Source: Sarcomyxa edulis (lineage: Eukaryota > Basidiomycota > Agaricomycetes > Agaricales > Mycenaceae). From it: DNA of 64,000 bases. Shown in pieces: positions 1 to 12,323 of the stretch. The stretch covers positions 186,001 to 250,000 of the forward strand of contig QUOL01000014.1 in the NCBI GenBank assembly GCA_009761415.1, given 5' to 3'. Under the pieces are notes generated by a model that saw only the letters and a program-made list of their open reading frames with translations, ran no database searches and was not told the origin of the DNA. How positions within the stretch are numbered: position 1 is the first letter of the stretch; each line of letters starts with the position of its first letter. The position numbers were made by a program, and so were the translations under genes.

Positions 1-668
1 TCAATCCTTTACTACCGCCTAAGACCCCTGCTTATCCTAAAACAGCAATGCGGCTGCCCCGAAGAGACGAGAGTATGTTAAGCATGAATGGATCTCCTCT
101 TGCCAATCCATACCAACTGGGCATGGGATGGTTCAAAGGTGTTGAACAGGGCGAAGTCAGTTCTGATTACGATGACCATGACGGCAAGGACAAAACGCTG
201 AATTCAATCAAAATTCGACGCGATCCCATGTTTTCATCCGACATCAGTGGTCCTAGCACAGCGAATACCAGTAAATTCCATTCGAGGACAAATTCCCAGA
301 CCAATAATCCCTTCGCCCCGCCGTCGTCGTCGTCCCAACCACAGACATCTACACATTCTCGAGAAGCTTCTCAAAATCAACAGTACTCCAATTCCCAGCC
401 AGAATCTTCATTCCCTCAACATCACCTCCAACCGCCCCATGCTCACCAGTTCTCCTCTCGCTCCAGAACTCCAACTAGTACCAACGTCGCGTCCGCACTA
501 GTGGCAATCCAAACCAAGGATGGGCATCTCCTTGAATTCGATCCGCTATTGACTTCTCCGCGGGCCCTCAATGCGCTGGAAGGGATCACGGACAGCGCAA
601 AGAAACAGGCGAGGGAGGAGATGGGTAGGCTCGTGCAAGCTACTGTCGAGAAATGGAAAATCATATGA
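1..668 (+). CDS. Borealin-like protein, 3' part (5' end outside window)
   Basis: The frame is open to the left edge of the window, so the ATG at 48 is probably internal and the true start lies upstream. The visible part holds a basic stretch (LPRRDESMLSMNGSPLANP), a long Ser/Pro/Gln-rich linker, and a conserved-looking C-terminus with DGHLLEFDPL, ALEGITDSAKKQAREEM and a final EKWKI. That ending resembles basidiomycete proteins annotated as borealin/Nbl1-type subunits of the chromosomal passenger complex, which helps place Aurora kinase at centromeres. The diagnostic N-terminal domain is not in the window, so the name rests on recall of the C-terminal block only. The gene ends 175 bp from the convergent POP1 gene. 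Confidence 0.5.
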   Translation, partial: NPLLPPKTPAYPKTAMRLPRRDESMLSMNGSPLANPYQLGMGWFKGVEQGEVSSDYDDHDGKDKTLNSIKIRRDPMFSSDISGPSTANTSKFHSRTNSQTNNPFAPPSSSSQPQTSTHSREASQNQQYSNSQPESSFPQHHLQPPHAHQFSSRSRTPTSTNVASALVAIQTKDGHLLEFDPLLTSPRALNALEGITDSAKKQAREEMGRLVQATVEKWKII

Positions 669-842
669 AACACGAACGTTTTCTTCTCCCTTTCCCGGAG
701 TCAATTTGGCTCTCGTATACCATAAAAATGCAAGTGTATTGGTTGACATCCCGGCTTGCAGTCGGACGTTGCCCTTATTTATTCACACAATCAATTCCAC
801 CTGTATCGTCATACGAACTAAACTGCACTCTGCGCTCAGAAG

Positions 843-3800
843 TCAGAACACTTCTCGGCCGTCCCCGCCGTCCAAGATGTTGACAGTTGCTGTATAGCAT
901 TTGTCTCCGTGACGGTCCCGCACTTTCACTAGCATGGAGGGAGACCTTGCGTTGGGTTGCAACCTTGAAGCAAAGGATTTAGCGTCAACGACGGAAATCA
1001 AGGTACAAAGAAGGAAGTGATGAAACATACTTTCGCGCCTGTTGATAGAGCTCGTAAAGTTTTGCGACAGGAATGGCGCCGATGGCGAAACTGACACCTC
1101 GAGATAGAGAAAAATTCCCACTAGTAATGTATCCAACGATTGACTTGTCGGATCGCGATACCTTTTGCAAAGCAAAACGAATGAGCATAATGGAAAAATA
1201 TATACACAACGCATTCGCACTAACCTCGATCTCCGAAACATCCATATCGTCACCAACAGCATCGGTCTCTGATTGTAGCTGTAGAGTGGCTTCTTCATCC
1301 CCAATAGAATATATAATAGCCAAATCCTTTGGAGATCCACGCCCGCACATCGTAAGCTTTATCAACACCAAGGCCCCTTTCCACAAACCCTCCGGCGTGG
1401 TTATCGTTTGATCTAGTAAGCCCATATTTCTCTTAGATCTGAGCTGGTTTATATCTTCCATGAAGGATACCCGGCAATCAGAGTGTCTGAACGCTTTGGC
1501 GAGAACGCGTTCAACCTCAGCGCCGCGTAACAACCACGGTTGTATGGCCTTTTCGTCTTCATGTTCGTCCTCCCGCTGGGCTGTCACGAATTGTTCAACC
1601 TCCTCTTCCGCAGCAGCCCTTCTCTTTTTCTTTACACTCAAGCCCAGAACGACCTCCCAATCAGGCACCCAGGGACTCCTAGTCCCCAACTTCTCGAAAT
1701 TAGGTCTCTTGGCAGGAGGTTTCCTCTTCCACCTCGCACTCTCCTCGTCCTCCCTCTTCTCTGCAAAGTCTTCGTAGGCTGAAGTGAATGGATAATCCCT
1801 TGGGAAATACCCAACCCCCGCTTCGAACGATTGTGTCTGACGTTCACGTTGCCCTCCCACACGCGTCCCAGTGAATGTCAACGAGGAGAAGAATGCCATG
1901 GACCAGCCCGCAGGGATGATGAGAGTCCATCCGTGAATGGCTTCACCGTCGGAACCCAAGTTTTTGAGTGAACGCTGGATCAGAAGGACTGGAATTCTGT
2001 CATCTTGACGTAGTGGGCTTAGATGGGTACCGGGGATCAGGTTCTGTATGGGGCCACAAGGACGGTCGCTCATTAGTTCGATATCTTTCGTGTGTGATCA
2101 GATAGACATACATGTGATCGTCGCTCGTCAAGATCTTTTTTCTTGTAGCGGGGCGTTTTCAAGCCGCTTCGGATACTTTCTTCCCAGATATCGCTCTGGG
2201 CGAGATCGGAAGAGGGTATAATACCAGGAGCTGATATGTGTCTTGATTGATCGATACTGGGTTTTGCGTTTTTTGGCGGGAATCTGTTGCTTACAAGTGA
2301 ATATAGCGCTGAGTTGGATACCAGAGGGTGAGGGGACTGACTTGAGACGCGGATCATACACAGTGAACCCGATTACCATGTTACGAGGAATTGAGCCGGA
2401 AGTCTGTAGATCGGTCAACGATGACCAGAACTGGTTGCAACTGAATCAATATATTGTTTACGATTTTGTAACATTGACTTACCTTTTGGAATACCACTCT
2501 CTCCTCGGCCTGGACTGGCGTCAATGCACCTTTAATGACCTGGCTCGATTTTGGTCCCATTATCTCAAAAGAATTGATTTGACCTCTCAAATCTGCCAGC
2601 TCGAGTTCTACGTCTTCGCCGTCAGGAGCATTCTGCTTGGCAGCATCAAGAGCATGCGATGCAGATGTCTGAAGTGTACTAAATACGTCGTCGAATACCG
2701 CTGGGTGAGAACGTATCCAGACCGTCCTGAGAGCGGCAAGGTCAGGTGTAGGAGTGCTTTGAGCTTTTCCTTTTCCTTTCCTCTTCCTTTTCTTTGAGTC
2801 GTGTGCCTCAGGGTCTGTTTCTCTGGCTGGTTCTTCTTCGGCTACTGGAACAGCTCTGGGTTTCCAAATGATAGTGACCGGAGCGATGAGGTCGAATGGA
2901 TAAGCACTGTGTTTGTAGATATGGGTCTCAAAGATGCTTGCACCCGAACTATATCTGACATCGAAAAGGATGAACATTCTACTCCGCATCTTGTATATAG
3001 CTATCTGCGTACCGTTTAGCACTAGGACCTTGGGGATCACAGCAGCTGCCTAGAATTGTTTGAATGACTCCCTCAGGTCCTTTGAGCTCGATAAGAGAAT
3101 AGTAAGATGAATCGTGGAGGATAGAACCATGAACCGAAGCCCTGTGAGAGGGTCGAAATGCTTTCTCTGTGGGCTTGACGGCCTGCTTGGAATTAGATCT
3201 TGCACCACACCGAAGATAAGGATGTGTATACCAATCTGTAACCCCACATGTCTTCCATTATCATACGTTTAGCGTGCCATATGTGGGTCTCAAGCCACAC
3301 TTTGTTCCCTGCATGAAAACTTGAGAAATTCTCGATGAATTAACAAACTCCCGAAGACTCACGTTGTCGTTTCAAGAATGTTTCGGTGCGAGTTATTCTT
3401 TTCGCCTTGCCACGTTTTGGAATTCGTTTTGGAGCTTTTGGTTTAACAGGATCCATCTATCAATCTTAGTCAACTTTGAAACGTTGAACTATATGGACAG
3501 AGCTGACCTCTGCACGGGCTTTTTCGCGCAAGCGGATGGGGACTCGACGGACGTCATGACTGGCAGCTCTACGACGAAGATGTCGGGGTAGGATTTGCCA
3601 GGCTCTCTGCGTAGAACTTGCGCTGTGATATAGATGTGTTCACGTCCAGATGGTCGTTCGGGTACGAAAGAACGCTTACCTAGCAGTCTTCATTGCCGTA
3701 CGCATGGCGTCAATTTCGAAAGCTCGAGCCTGTTGGGGACATTAGCCATCTTCATCTTTGTGTGTAAATAAACGCATTCTTCACCTCTGTAAATCTTTCC

Positions 3801-4065
3801 ACGTCGATCGAACTTGGCAGACCTTTCATACCTGCAAATTCCGCGTTATACATCAGCTTTGCAAGATACCTGCGACTATAAGCTCACTGTCGACAGGCAG
3901 CCTGGAAGGCCCGGCTTCAGCATTCTGGGGAAGGGCAAATGTCACGGATGGGGTCGATTGCACTGCGATTGTACGTGCGACAGCCATCTTCTGCTTCTTT
4001 TTCTCGCGTCCAGTAGGTCCTACGTCGCCCTCCTCGTTTCCATCGTTCTTGCGTTTAGGAGGCAT
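843..4065 (-). CDS. POP1: RNase P/MRP protein subunit POP1 (multi-exon)
   Basis: POP1 is the largest protein subunit of the nuclear ribonucleoproteins RNase P (tRNA 5' processing) and RNase MRP (rRNA processing). Translation starts at 4065 with MPPKRKNDGNEEGD and a Lys-rich nuclear segment. The POP1 N-terminal signature follows near 3530-3620 (LPRHLRRRAASHDVRRVP). A middle block has WIRSHPAVFDDVF and INSFEIMGPKSSQVIKGAL. The POPLD domain lies near 1800-2070 (HGWTLIIPAGWSMAFFSSL, GYFPRDYPFTSAYEDF). The C-terminal part includes IVGYITSGNFSLSRG. A last exon after a GTATGT donor at 1030 encodes SMLVKVRDRHGDKCY and ends at the stop at 843. There are several short introns. No disruption was seen. 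The 245-bp gap to the next start forms a divergent promoter. Confidence 0.95.
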
Positions 4066-4309
4066 ATTTTCCAGACTAGAAGTCCTTTTTAAACCAAGAA
4101 TCGAAACAGAAAATTCCAAGAGCAACAAGGGTTCAAAATTTAACCTGTATATGAGTCCGATCGAGTATACTGGTGATAGTCGAGGACCTATAAGGACCTA
4201 CCTGATGAGAGGAGGATGACTATGAAATTGACGCGAAACTGCGACGCGTCCGGAGAAAGCCGTGCGTGCCACCAATTTGGTCCGCACACTGTCTCCTCAC
4301 TTGAAAGCC

Positions 4310-4998
4310 ATGGCCACCTCCCTTCGCTGCCTGAGTTTTTCACGGAAACATGTCTTGTCTCTACCCCAGACACGTCTTCTTTCTACGACTCGTATAGTCC
4401 GAAATGAGGCCGCACCCAATCTCGGAACCGTTTCTGTTCAAAAGAAACCTATTGGAGGATTCCGTGGCGGGTTGGTTGTTCACATCATATATGTTTGACA
4501 CCACTCCTCTGATATGTCTCTTGTTAGAATTGTAGGATTCCTGTTCGGGTTCTCTTTGGCTTCTTCCTTCGCAGCATACCACCTTTTGGACGAATACAAA
4601 CAGGCATCTGCCGCGCTGCAGGCTAGCGTCGTGGAACTACAACTTAGCACAGAGAAGGTCAGGGATTCTTTGTCGTCTTCAGGTTGACGTGTTTGACATG
4701 AATGTGACTCGGGATTATAGGTTTCGGCTCATGTCAGACGGATAGAGGCTGTAGAAAAGGACTTGAAGGCACTCACTGATGCGTCACCTTCGAAAGAGGA
4801 TGTATCTCGAGTCAGAGCAGAGATGAAGAAGCTCTACGATGGCCTGCATGTTGGTGAGCCCTCTTTTGTTAAGCCGACTTGATTTTCGCGTAACTAATTC
4901 TGTACGAAGAATTCCTGGACCTACGATCGCACGTATGGGGTCTGCAGCAAGATCTGCATGCTTTATCCAAGAAGGATTCGACATCTGTTCGCATCTGA
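4310..4998 (+). CDS. Small mitochondrial coiled-coil membrane protein, unknown function
   Basis: Four exons give a protein of roughly 140 residues. The N-terminus looks like a mitochondrial presequence: MATSLRCLSFSRKHVLSLP followed by RLLSTTRIVRNEAA, rich in Arg/Ser/Leu with no acidic residues. After the first intron (donor GTTGGT, acceptor TTGTTAG) a hydrophobic helix IVGFLFGFSLASSFAAYHLL appears. The rest is a charged, probably helical segment (LDEYKQASAALQASVVEL, VRRIEAVEKDLKALTDAS) ending in HALSKKDSTSVRI. The layout suggests a small inner- or outer-membrane protein with one anchor and a coiled coil. I do not recognise a named family. An in-frame ATG at 4262 would add 16 residues, but 4310 gives the cleaner presequence. 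Confidence 0.75.
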
Positions 4999-5828
4999 TA
5001 CTCTGCACTCCCTGTCAATCCGTAACAAAATAGAATGGCGTTTCCAATGTATTACGGCACGAGCATAGACTGAAAGGCACCGCTTCAATTTGGGGGATAC
5101 ACCGATTTCCAGAGCATTCTGCGGGACGCTTTTGCCATGCCCACACCAGGCTTCCGACTTATACTGAGACCAGTAAGTGCTCCCATGCGTCCGTGGATTT
5201 TCCTTCTACTTGACTCCCCTCTCAAGATGCTAGTCTGCGAATGTATCGAACGCAAGGACGATGTGACCGTCAGGCTGTTCTTTGACATTGCCTTGAACTC
5301 AATCGAAAACGAACCACGTTTCGACCCATCTACCTCCTCTATGAGCGCAATCGTAATCCTCAGATCGTCTGTGAGCTCCCAAAAGATGTCCCGAGACAGC
5401 TCTTTTGCTATCATGATCACTCTAGAACATCAACAGTCAAGACATCCGACATCTTTGCGGACCATGAACTTTCTAAGTTTACCGTCGAAGTACCTTGTGT
5501 TTTGAGTTACACCTGCTCACCCTCAGCGTCTCAAACCTCGAGTCGCTCTGTGTCCTCTATCGATGACAGTCAAAGCTGGTGGTACGACTACAATGTATCT
5601 TTTGAGCCTTGCCTTTGGTATGGCATCCATTGTGAGATCTGAGTACGGTCATCATCAACGACTCAGATCGATCAACGGGAGCAATAAACTGAACCTTATT
5701 CTTATTTCAGAACTTCCATCATCTCCTACGCGCCTCACAATCACCAGAGGCAGACCCTATATCATCTGGGTGCTTGTCATCTCAAACCCGCCACCCCACC
5801 ACCTTCCATCTTCGCTCACATTGATAAT
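4999..5828. other. Intergenic region without a recognisable gene
   Basis: About 830 bp lie between the small mitochondrial protein and DUF6534 copy A. Both strands contain open stretches of 110-120 codons (minus 5085-5420, plus 5137-5505). Neither shows a recognisable motif, and they overlap as antisense frames. No repeat, tRNA or convincing exon chain was seen. It could hold a decayed gene or long untranslated regions. Confidence 0.4.
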
Positions 5829-8331
5829 GTCAAAACCACTCGTCCCCACAACACCGGGAAGTCTCGATGCTCACGAATTGGAGAGCACTCTTGGTGTATT
5901 GTATGTTCGCCCCGCTCATCGACACGAGACGTAACTCACCTCAGTTCCTAATCGTCGATAGGTTCATTGGCTATATTTTGATGGTAGATTTATTGTGTTC
6001 TTCAAAAGTAGATCAACCTAATCGTTGGCTCTGTCAGATGACCGGCTATGGATTTACTTTCTTTCGTTGCGTGAAACGGTTTTTAGATATGCACACATGT
6101 TCTCTGAGCTGACGCTAGCTATGCCACCCAGAAACCTATGTCTATAGGTCAGTTCTCTCTTCTCAGTGATTAGCTTATCTCGAGCTAAACAAAATGTGAC
6201 TTCGTAGTTCGTACTATCCAAAGGATAGCTGGGCTATAAAAAGTGTTGTCAGTGGCATTTATCTACCACTACCCATAGGTCATTACCCCAGCTCACATTG
6301 TCTCGCAGGTGATTGCCCTATGGTATGTTGGACCTCCAATATTCCATTCAGTAACACTCTTAACGACCGAATACACAAGTGCTATCGATACAGCAACGTC
6401 ATCTCTTAGTGCGTTTTTCTTCCTTCGAACCTTCATTTGATCATTGCACCATCCTGACTCGTATACGTTCTGTTCAATCAAGTGTCCCAGGCGTGAGTGA
6501 AATTCTAGCGATCATGACGAGAAACATCGTAGATCATCTTCGAAACCTATCAGACTATACTATTACTTGATCACCTTGTTCCCCTTCACGGCCGGACTCG
6601 ACGATGCCACACCGTATGTAAAGCTCGTAAGGCTCTCAGCCCCTGCTAATAACTGATATCTATCCTAGAACTTTTCTAGTATGTTTTTTTCCTCGCTCTG
6701 TATAACCACTGTTGGATACTAATGCTTCTTATACCAGGCCGAATTGACACTGTCGGTAGGTCACTTACTTCGTATAGTTGTCTCTCGTCTGCTTACGCTG
6801 TCGTCGCCACATAGATCATTGCTGTATACCTTGTCCAGCTGTATGTCTTGGGACTGTCTCAGCTTTCTCGTTACTGATCTTGTGTGATAGGTTCTACACA
6901 TATCGTATCTGGATATGTAAGTCGTTATCTCAAGACCTACAGGATATTTGACCTTAACACTGCGCACGCAGTGAGCAATAACGCGATTGTTTCTGGTACC
7001 ATTGTGAGTCCTCAGCGCTCAGCCTTCAGTCTTGAGCTTCTGACTTCGACTCTCAAAGGCTATGATTTCAACTACCGCATTCGGTATGTAAGATCAGAGT
7101 TGCATCTTGCTCTAATCTTCACAACTCGACCGGATTCCTCTAGCGCTTGGCATAGGTACGTATCAATTCCTCTGCGTTTGTTTTTTATTCCCTGAGGATT
7201 TACATCAACAGCTATGGCATCGGGAATGTATGTATTTCGAGGATTAATGCTCTAGATTCCTCTCATAGCCTCGAAATAGGGTCCACCACACTTCATTCAT
7301 CGATCCCGCCAAAGAACAAATCAAGGCAATCTCTGCGGCGTCTCAATTCCTAACTTTCGTCTCTGCATTAGGAATCTCTTGCTCCCTATGTTTTTATCTG
7401 CGACCGTTTCAAAATGCTTCCATGAAGCCGTATGTACTCAAAACTATCTCTGACGACTGACTTGCTCACAGATCACTCAGGTACAAGAATTGGTTCGACA
7501 AACTGATTGCTCTAGCTTTGAACCGGGGAATTGCGGCTGCCATAGTTCAACTAGCATATTTCGCAGTGGTGAGTTCTCATATACTTTTTCTTGCGTATAT
7601 AACTGATCTATAATACCTATCTCTTTTACAGTATGTCGCCATGCCGTCAAAGCAAATATGGATCCCATTCCATCTCGTTGCCAGCAAACGTAAGAGCAGA
7701 CCTCCTCATAGATCCATCTACTATACTAACAAAAGTCTGCCTTGTCGTCGTAGTCTTCATCAACGGTCTTTTTACCATGTGATTCACCCTCGACTTCCAT
7801 GCGTTGATAGAGGAGTCTACTAATGGAGTTTCGATACTGCATAGGCTCAATTCACGTGAAATCCGACATGGCAAAGGCCTCAACGAAGAGGATAGCGTTG
7901 ACAGCAAACGCACCGCTGGAAACTCTTCCGAGAGTAGTGGTGCTGTCGGGCACGTCAGTGGCATTCGGTTCAATGTTGTGAGATCAAAAGCGGAGGTCCA
8001 AGTAATGCTATTCTCCATCACGAGTTAGTTTGGTCTCGCTGACCCCCAGCGTAGACCCCGATAAATATCACTGTAACTAGCGGGATCGAGGAAGAGGCGG
8101 CCAGTGGTAGGAAGGTTCTTACTGACGACCACGATGACGAGGAGGTCGGTGTGTTTATGCCCAAGGTTTTTACACATAGCTGACTATGATCATGGACTTC
8201 GGTTCTGCAGAACATTGATGTCTTTGATGAACAGGTAACGCAGCCACAAACCGCTGTGATTGCTCGCTAACCACTGATGTGACTCGCAGGATTCTAGAAA
8301 ACAAGACGAATCCTCGATCAACTCAGGCTAA
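5829..8331 (+). CDS. DUF6534-type seven-helix membrane protein, copy A
   Basis: This is a basidiomycete-specific multi-spanning membrane protein family of unknown function, receptor-like in layout. The gene is split into many very short exons. It starts MSKPLVPTTPGSLDAHELES, then GVLFIGYILM and, after further introns, the family block GFTFFQTYVY followed by YYPKDSWAIKSV. The last helix region reads LALNRGIAAAIVQLAYF and then QIWIPFHLVASKLFINGL and TMLNSRE, which is the typical end of the DUF6534 domain (final helix, lysine, then Leu-Asn-x-Arg). A hydrophilic tail follows (TPINITVTSGIEEEAASGRK), then a 24-nt exon encoding NIDVFDEQ, and a terminal exon DSRKQDESSINSG. Copy B at 21.3 kb has the same start, order and tail layout. 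Exons between about 6,300 and 7,400 are only partly resolved. Confidence 0.8.
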
Positions 8332-8495
8332 ACATCATTATCATCATCTCTTGAGGATGTCGATTTATGAAGGATCCCAGCGGTCTATCTTGTGTTTTGT
8401 ATCTTGTATATGCATAGTTGTTGAATGGACAGGTACATCTTCAATTCTGTCTACGAATTCGGCAACCCTTGATGAGACCACGTCAAGGATAAATA

Positions 8496-9843
8496 TTAAG
8501 GAGGGCCTGTAGATGGGGTTTGAGATATAATTGGGATAGCAATAGGCGCCGCATCGCGTCTTTCACGCATCGTCGCTTGAGCATAATCTGGAGGTAGTAT
8601 CAAGGAATTCCATTGCGCCTCCGAAGTGTCATCCTCGGAACCCACTTCCGTCTGTTCGCCTGCCCGCATTATAAGCCCTGCGTCTTCCTCGCGTCGTAGT
8701 GGCGCTAGCGGGAACTCTCGTGGAAGTGGGACAGCTTGGGGTGGAGTTTGAAGGATTGGGAGTTGTCCCAAAGGGGTGGTCGAGCCTGTACGAGACAAGG
8801 ACGGAATGGATGGTATGGATGACTAGTATCATATACCGTTAGGAATGTTGCGCAAGCTTCAGATTCTATGTGGGATAGCTTACTGGTTGTGGATCCGGTC
8901 GTTTCATATCTGAAGGCATAGTCCCTGCGATTGAACTGGATGGGGGTGATTCCGTGAAAGGGGTAGATGCTAGAATAGAGTTCTGTTTCCTTTTCTGTTG
9001 CTGCTTTCTCCGAATGAAGAAGAACACGAGGATTAGCGCTGCAAGAGCAACTATTCCGCCAACAACTCCACCCGCAACAGCTCCTGCATTGATATGTTTC
9101 GAGGAGTCCACATCAGAGTCCACCGACGTCGTTTGTGACGATGCTTGGGTCGAAGATGTAGATAGCGAGGACGATGATGCGTCACTGCTGCTAGTCTGCG
9201 TCTCGGTTGCCGAGGAGCTGACCGTATCTGTAGAGCAGGTTTAATCACCTATGCAGCAATGAGGCCCCATTGAATGGAACTTCACGTACCAGCTGGTACG
9301 GTGACCACAAGTCTTGCCAGAGAAATCTGAGAGTACGCTGAATCATTCGAATCTTTCACATTCGTCAAGATGATCTGATGTCCTCCGGGATATCCCCAAC
9401 TCTGAGACCATAGGATAGTCTAATTTTGCAATTCAGCATTAGGTGCGAGGATTGATATTGCGAGACTCACGGGCGGATTCGATCCATCAAGTGGTACAGA
9501 TCCTGAAGAAGCTTGGATCACGGTCGACTTGTTTGCATTGTAGTCGCAATCGACGCATATCGCAAAGTCTCCTTCGCCAGAGGGTTTGAATCCATAATAA
9601 TACACGGCAACCATATTTGTGGGATAATCGAAGGTCACCACGGCAGATTCAGGACCTGTGTAGGAATAGTTTCCACTCTGTCCAGTGGATGTGACGGTGT
9701 AGACACCGTCAAGAAACCAATTTGAGCCTGTATCAGGAGCACACTGTTAGGAATACGCGTTTGAGTGATGAGACTGACATGATCTTACTGTATGCAAACG
9801 CAGCCCCATCATGACCATCGTAAGAAACGTTCACGTACGACAT
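8496..9843 (-). CDS. Single-pass surface membrane protein with Ser/Thr-rich stalk
   Basis: The predicted order is an extracellular beta-rich domain, a Ser/Thr stalk, one transmembrane helix and a cytoplasmic tail. The N-terminal part reads MSYVNVSYDGHDGAAFAYS, then FLDGVYTVTSTGQSGNYSY, AVYYYGFKPSGEGDFAICVD and GGHQIILTNVKD, a pattern common in basidiomycete cell-surface proteins. The stalk is SSSATETQTSSSDASSSSL-like. The helix is AGAVAGGVVGGIVALAALIL, followed by the stop-transfer cluster FFFIRRKQQQKRKQ. The tail is Pro-rich. The last intron lies between 8799 and about 8880. No signal peptide precedes the ATG at 9843, and an in-frame stop sits just upstream, so a further 5' exon may be missing. 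Function is unknown; a sensor or adhesin is possible. Confidence 0.7.
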
Positions 9844-10599
9844 GGGGGCAACAGTTCAGAGGCGTCTTCGGAGGTTGATGGAGAAGTCTGAGAAGAAAAT
9901 AAGATACATGCATATGGGGATGATATACGCATGATAGTAGATGACAGTGATGCTCGTGGGAGGCAACTGGTTCCTAACATCATGATGCAGACCAAAAGGG
10001 CTTCCAAGCCACAAGCCTGAGAAGGACCACATCAGTCGGAGCGCAGGAAAAGTATTTGCAATATGCAGCCAATTGCCAACTATTTGGGGGACGTTCCCAT
10101 TAGAAAGTCAATAGAAACAACGGTCCTACTCAAAGACGATGGGATATGCTGAAACTTGCCGTTTCGAATTCTGCCGACTATTTCGCATCTTGGGAAGATT
10201 TGACTATCATGATGGAGCTATCCGTGAACATGCCTGACAGGCTTCAAAACGTGGGGCGAGTAGTAGTACGCTTTTGAGAGAACGAAACGCACCAAACTCC
10301 TTTGAGGACTATGATCGGTGAGTCGGCCGTAAACAGTTCTTGGATGCGGACATGGTCGGACGGAAACCGGTCCTCAACGGGACTGTGCCGTTGCACCACT
10401 CGAGAGCCAGATCCGGATGTGGTCAGGGTGCCACGGTGGTGTGTTCTATCGATTGACGTTGGCTATGCACAAAACAGACAAGATTCAACCAAAGCAAAGC
10501 CACAACCTGGAACTCGACATCGCATTCATGCTCTCGTTCCGAATCTGATAGATCTTACACAACCTTGTGATATACACATACAATTTGTAACTTCATAGA
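9844..10599. other. Intergenic region, no gene seen
   Basis: About 750 bp between the surface-protein start and the cyanase stop. A 98-codon plus-strand open frame at 10302-10598 has no recognisable motif and no plausible splice continuation. It probably covers the promoter of the surface protein and the cyanase 3' region. Confidence 0.4.
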
Positions 10600-11370
10600 T
10601 TACCATTTTAAGTACGGCAGGAACTTCCCACTACAAAAGAGCGCATGAGACAAGCAGAAGAACGAGAATGAAGGGCAAACGTACTCAAAAGTTAGGATGA
10701 CCCGGTCACCCTTGGGGTCAGGCTTCCGTTCGATATTGACTTTGCAGTCGATCATGGACATGATGCCATCTCCGAACTAAAGATAATTAGGCTCAACGGT
10801 GACAAAGATATACGGTAAATCGAGTACTAACCTTCTCGTGGATGATAGCCTAAACCAAGCTTTGATAAGTCATTTCTCGAACAAGCCGCTGAGACACACA
10901 CCTTGATCGCATGTCCGTATACGAGGACACCCTGTCATAGAGGTTAATTACGGATAATCCGTGGTCTTTCAGAGAAGGGAGGCGTGCCTCATATAATCGA
11001 TAAATAACAGGATCGGTGGGTGGGGTGGGTCCCAAGCCACGAGTAGGCCACCATTGTGATCCAATAGTACTGGTTAGATGCACAGTATCGATTCCGAGCG
11101 TATGACAGAGCTTCTGTAATTCTTCAGGAGATAGTTTTGCCTGGGCCAGTATGAGTAAAGATCACACTTCAATTTGACTAACTCTATACTCACTTGTCCG
11201 TAGAAAGCGGCAGCCACCCAAACTTCATCCCTGTCGATAGCCTTGCCGATTTGGTCAAAGGTCAATCCTTAATTTTGGGTCAGTTTCCCGCATCGTACGA
11301 ATACGCATCGCAGACCTTTCTGGGCCTTGGCTTCGAGCAAGGTAGCAGTGATGGGAAGGAGGTCAGACAT
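10600..11370 (-). CDS. cynS: Cyanate hydratase (cyanase)
   Basis: Cyanase converts cyanate and bicarbonate to ammonia and carbon dioxide, by way of carbamate. The exons spell the whole family: [38 protein letters not shown], then [19 protein letters not shown], the active-site block DPVIYRLYE, then [45 protein letters not shown] and the C-terminal FLPYLKW. The catalytic Arg and Glu of YRLYE and the Ser of GIMSMID are all present. Five or six short introns were placed. The one between YRLYE and GVLVYGH (10932-10987) has a GC donor and is GC-AG. The final intron donor is GTACGT and its acceptor is TTGTAG. The N-terminal helix bundle and C-terminal swapped domain are complete, so the enzyme should be active. 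Confidence 0.95.
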
Positions 11371-11748
11371 GGTGGTGGAAGGGTGGAAGGTGAGAGTTTT
11401 GAACGCATTTCCTGACAAGTACTTATAGATACTCAGAACCGCGTGACTTTTCGGGATGAACGGGTTCGTGGGATCGCACGTGGTTTCTTGAAGGCGTGAA
11501 GTTGTGAAAGAAGTGGCGTACTCGCGTTGTGAGATGTTCTTTCAAACGATAGCAGGACTGGAGTCAGAATGTCCTTCCATGGACGGAGGCAATTATTTGA
11601 GATTCTATATAACTATAACTTGGAGTGATTCAACAAGAAGCTCAGCTGAAGGTGAGCCTTTGATTGGAAACGCACCTAGCATGATACATCGCGTCTTCTA
11701 ATGTTACAATGTCCCCTTCCCACTAGATACTGACGGCGCAATAATGCC
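11371..11748. other. Short intergenic region (cyanase 5' / SDHAF3 3')
   Basis: About 380 bp. It contains the presumed cyanase promoter and the SDHAF3 3' end. A 65-codon plus-strand frame at 11504-11701 has no motif. Nothing else was seen. Confidence 0.4.
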
Positions 11749-12323
11749 TCATGATCTATTGTCGTCGTCTTCAGTCCTCGCTACTGGTTTCCATACGTCC
11801 TTCGTAGCGTGCATCAGTTCGTAGAGCTGTCCGAGTTGTTCAGCCGACATCTACGGTTGCATGCGACACAAAAATTGTTAGCAAAGAGCGAAAGTAAGAT
11901 ATGCACGTCCATCGCACCTTCTCAAATACGGTAGCATCTAACTTCTTGCCTCCCCAATTCTTCGCATCTGGACCTCGAGGTAACTCGTCCAGGTACATCT
12001 TCCACTGTGAAAGAAATCCAATAATGTGGGCAGGATTTGTCACTGCTCTATGTCTGCGAAATTCTGGGAGAGGAGTTACGCGTCATGACATGTTCGGTGG
12101 AAAGATGCAGAGATTCCTGACCTGCCTTGACATAATCGTCTCCAAGAAGGCGCATTTCTAAGGGTAGGTCGCGGTGCGTCCTCAATAGTCGTCGATACAA
12201 TCTGGGAGAAATTGATTAGACCTAAGGGGGTACGAGCGATGCGAGAACCCACGGTTTTGGGGGCAGAAGTGTGGCACTTGTTTTGGTGAGATTCAAAGGT
12301 TTTGTGCTGATGGATTCAGCCAT
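11749..12323 (-). CDS. SDHAF3: Succinate dehydrogenase assembly factor 3 (ACN9/SDH7)
   Basis: This mitochondrial LYR-family chaperone protects the iron-sulfur subunit of complex II during assembly. The first exon begins [20 protein letters not shown] and ends in LLPPKP at a GTGGGT donor. The second opens with [20 protein letters not shown], which carries the LYR motif, then [17 protein letters not shown] across the next intron, followed by [18 protein letters not shown], the hallmark ACN9 block. The last exon ends [14 protein letters not shown] with an acidic tail (TEDDDNRS). Length (about 130 residues) and domain order match the family. An ATG 21 nt further upstream (12344) is also in frame. 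The gene is intact. Confidence 0.92.

Noticed and set aside
4999..5828. Overlapping 110-codon frames on both strands
   Set aside because: They are antisense shadows of each other and neither shows a motif.
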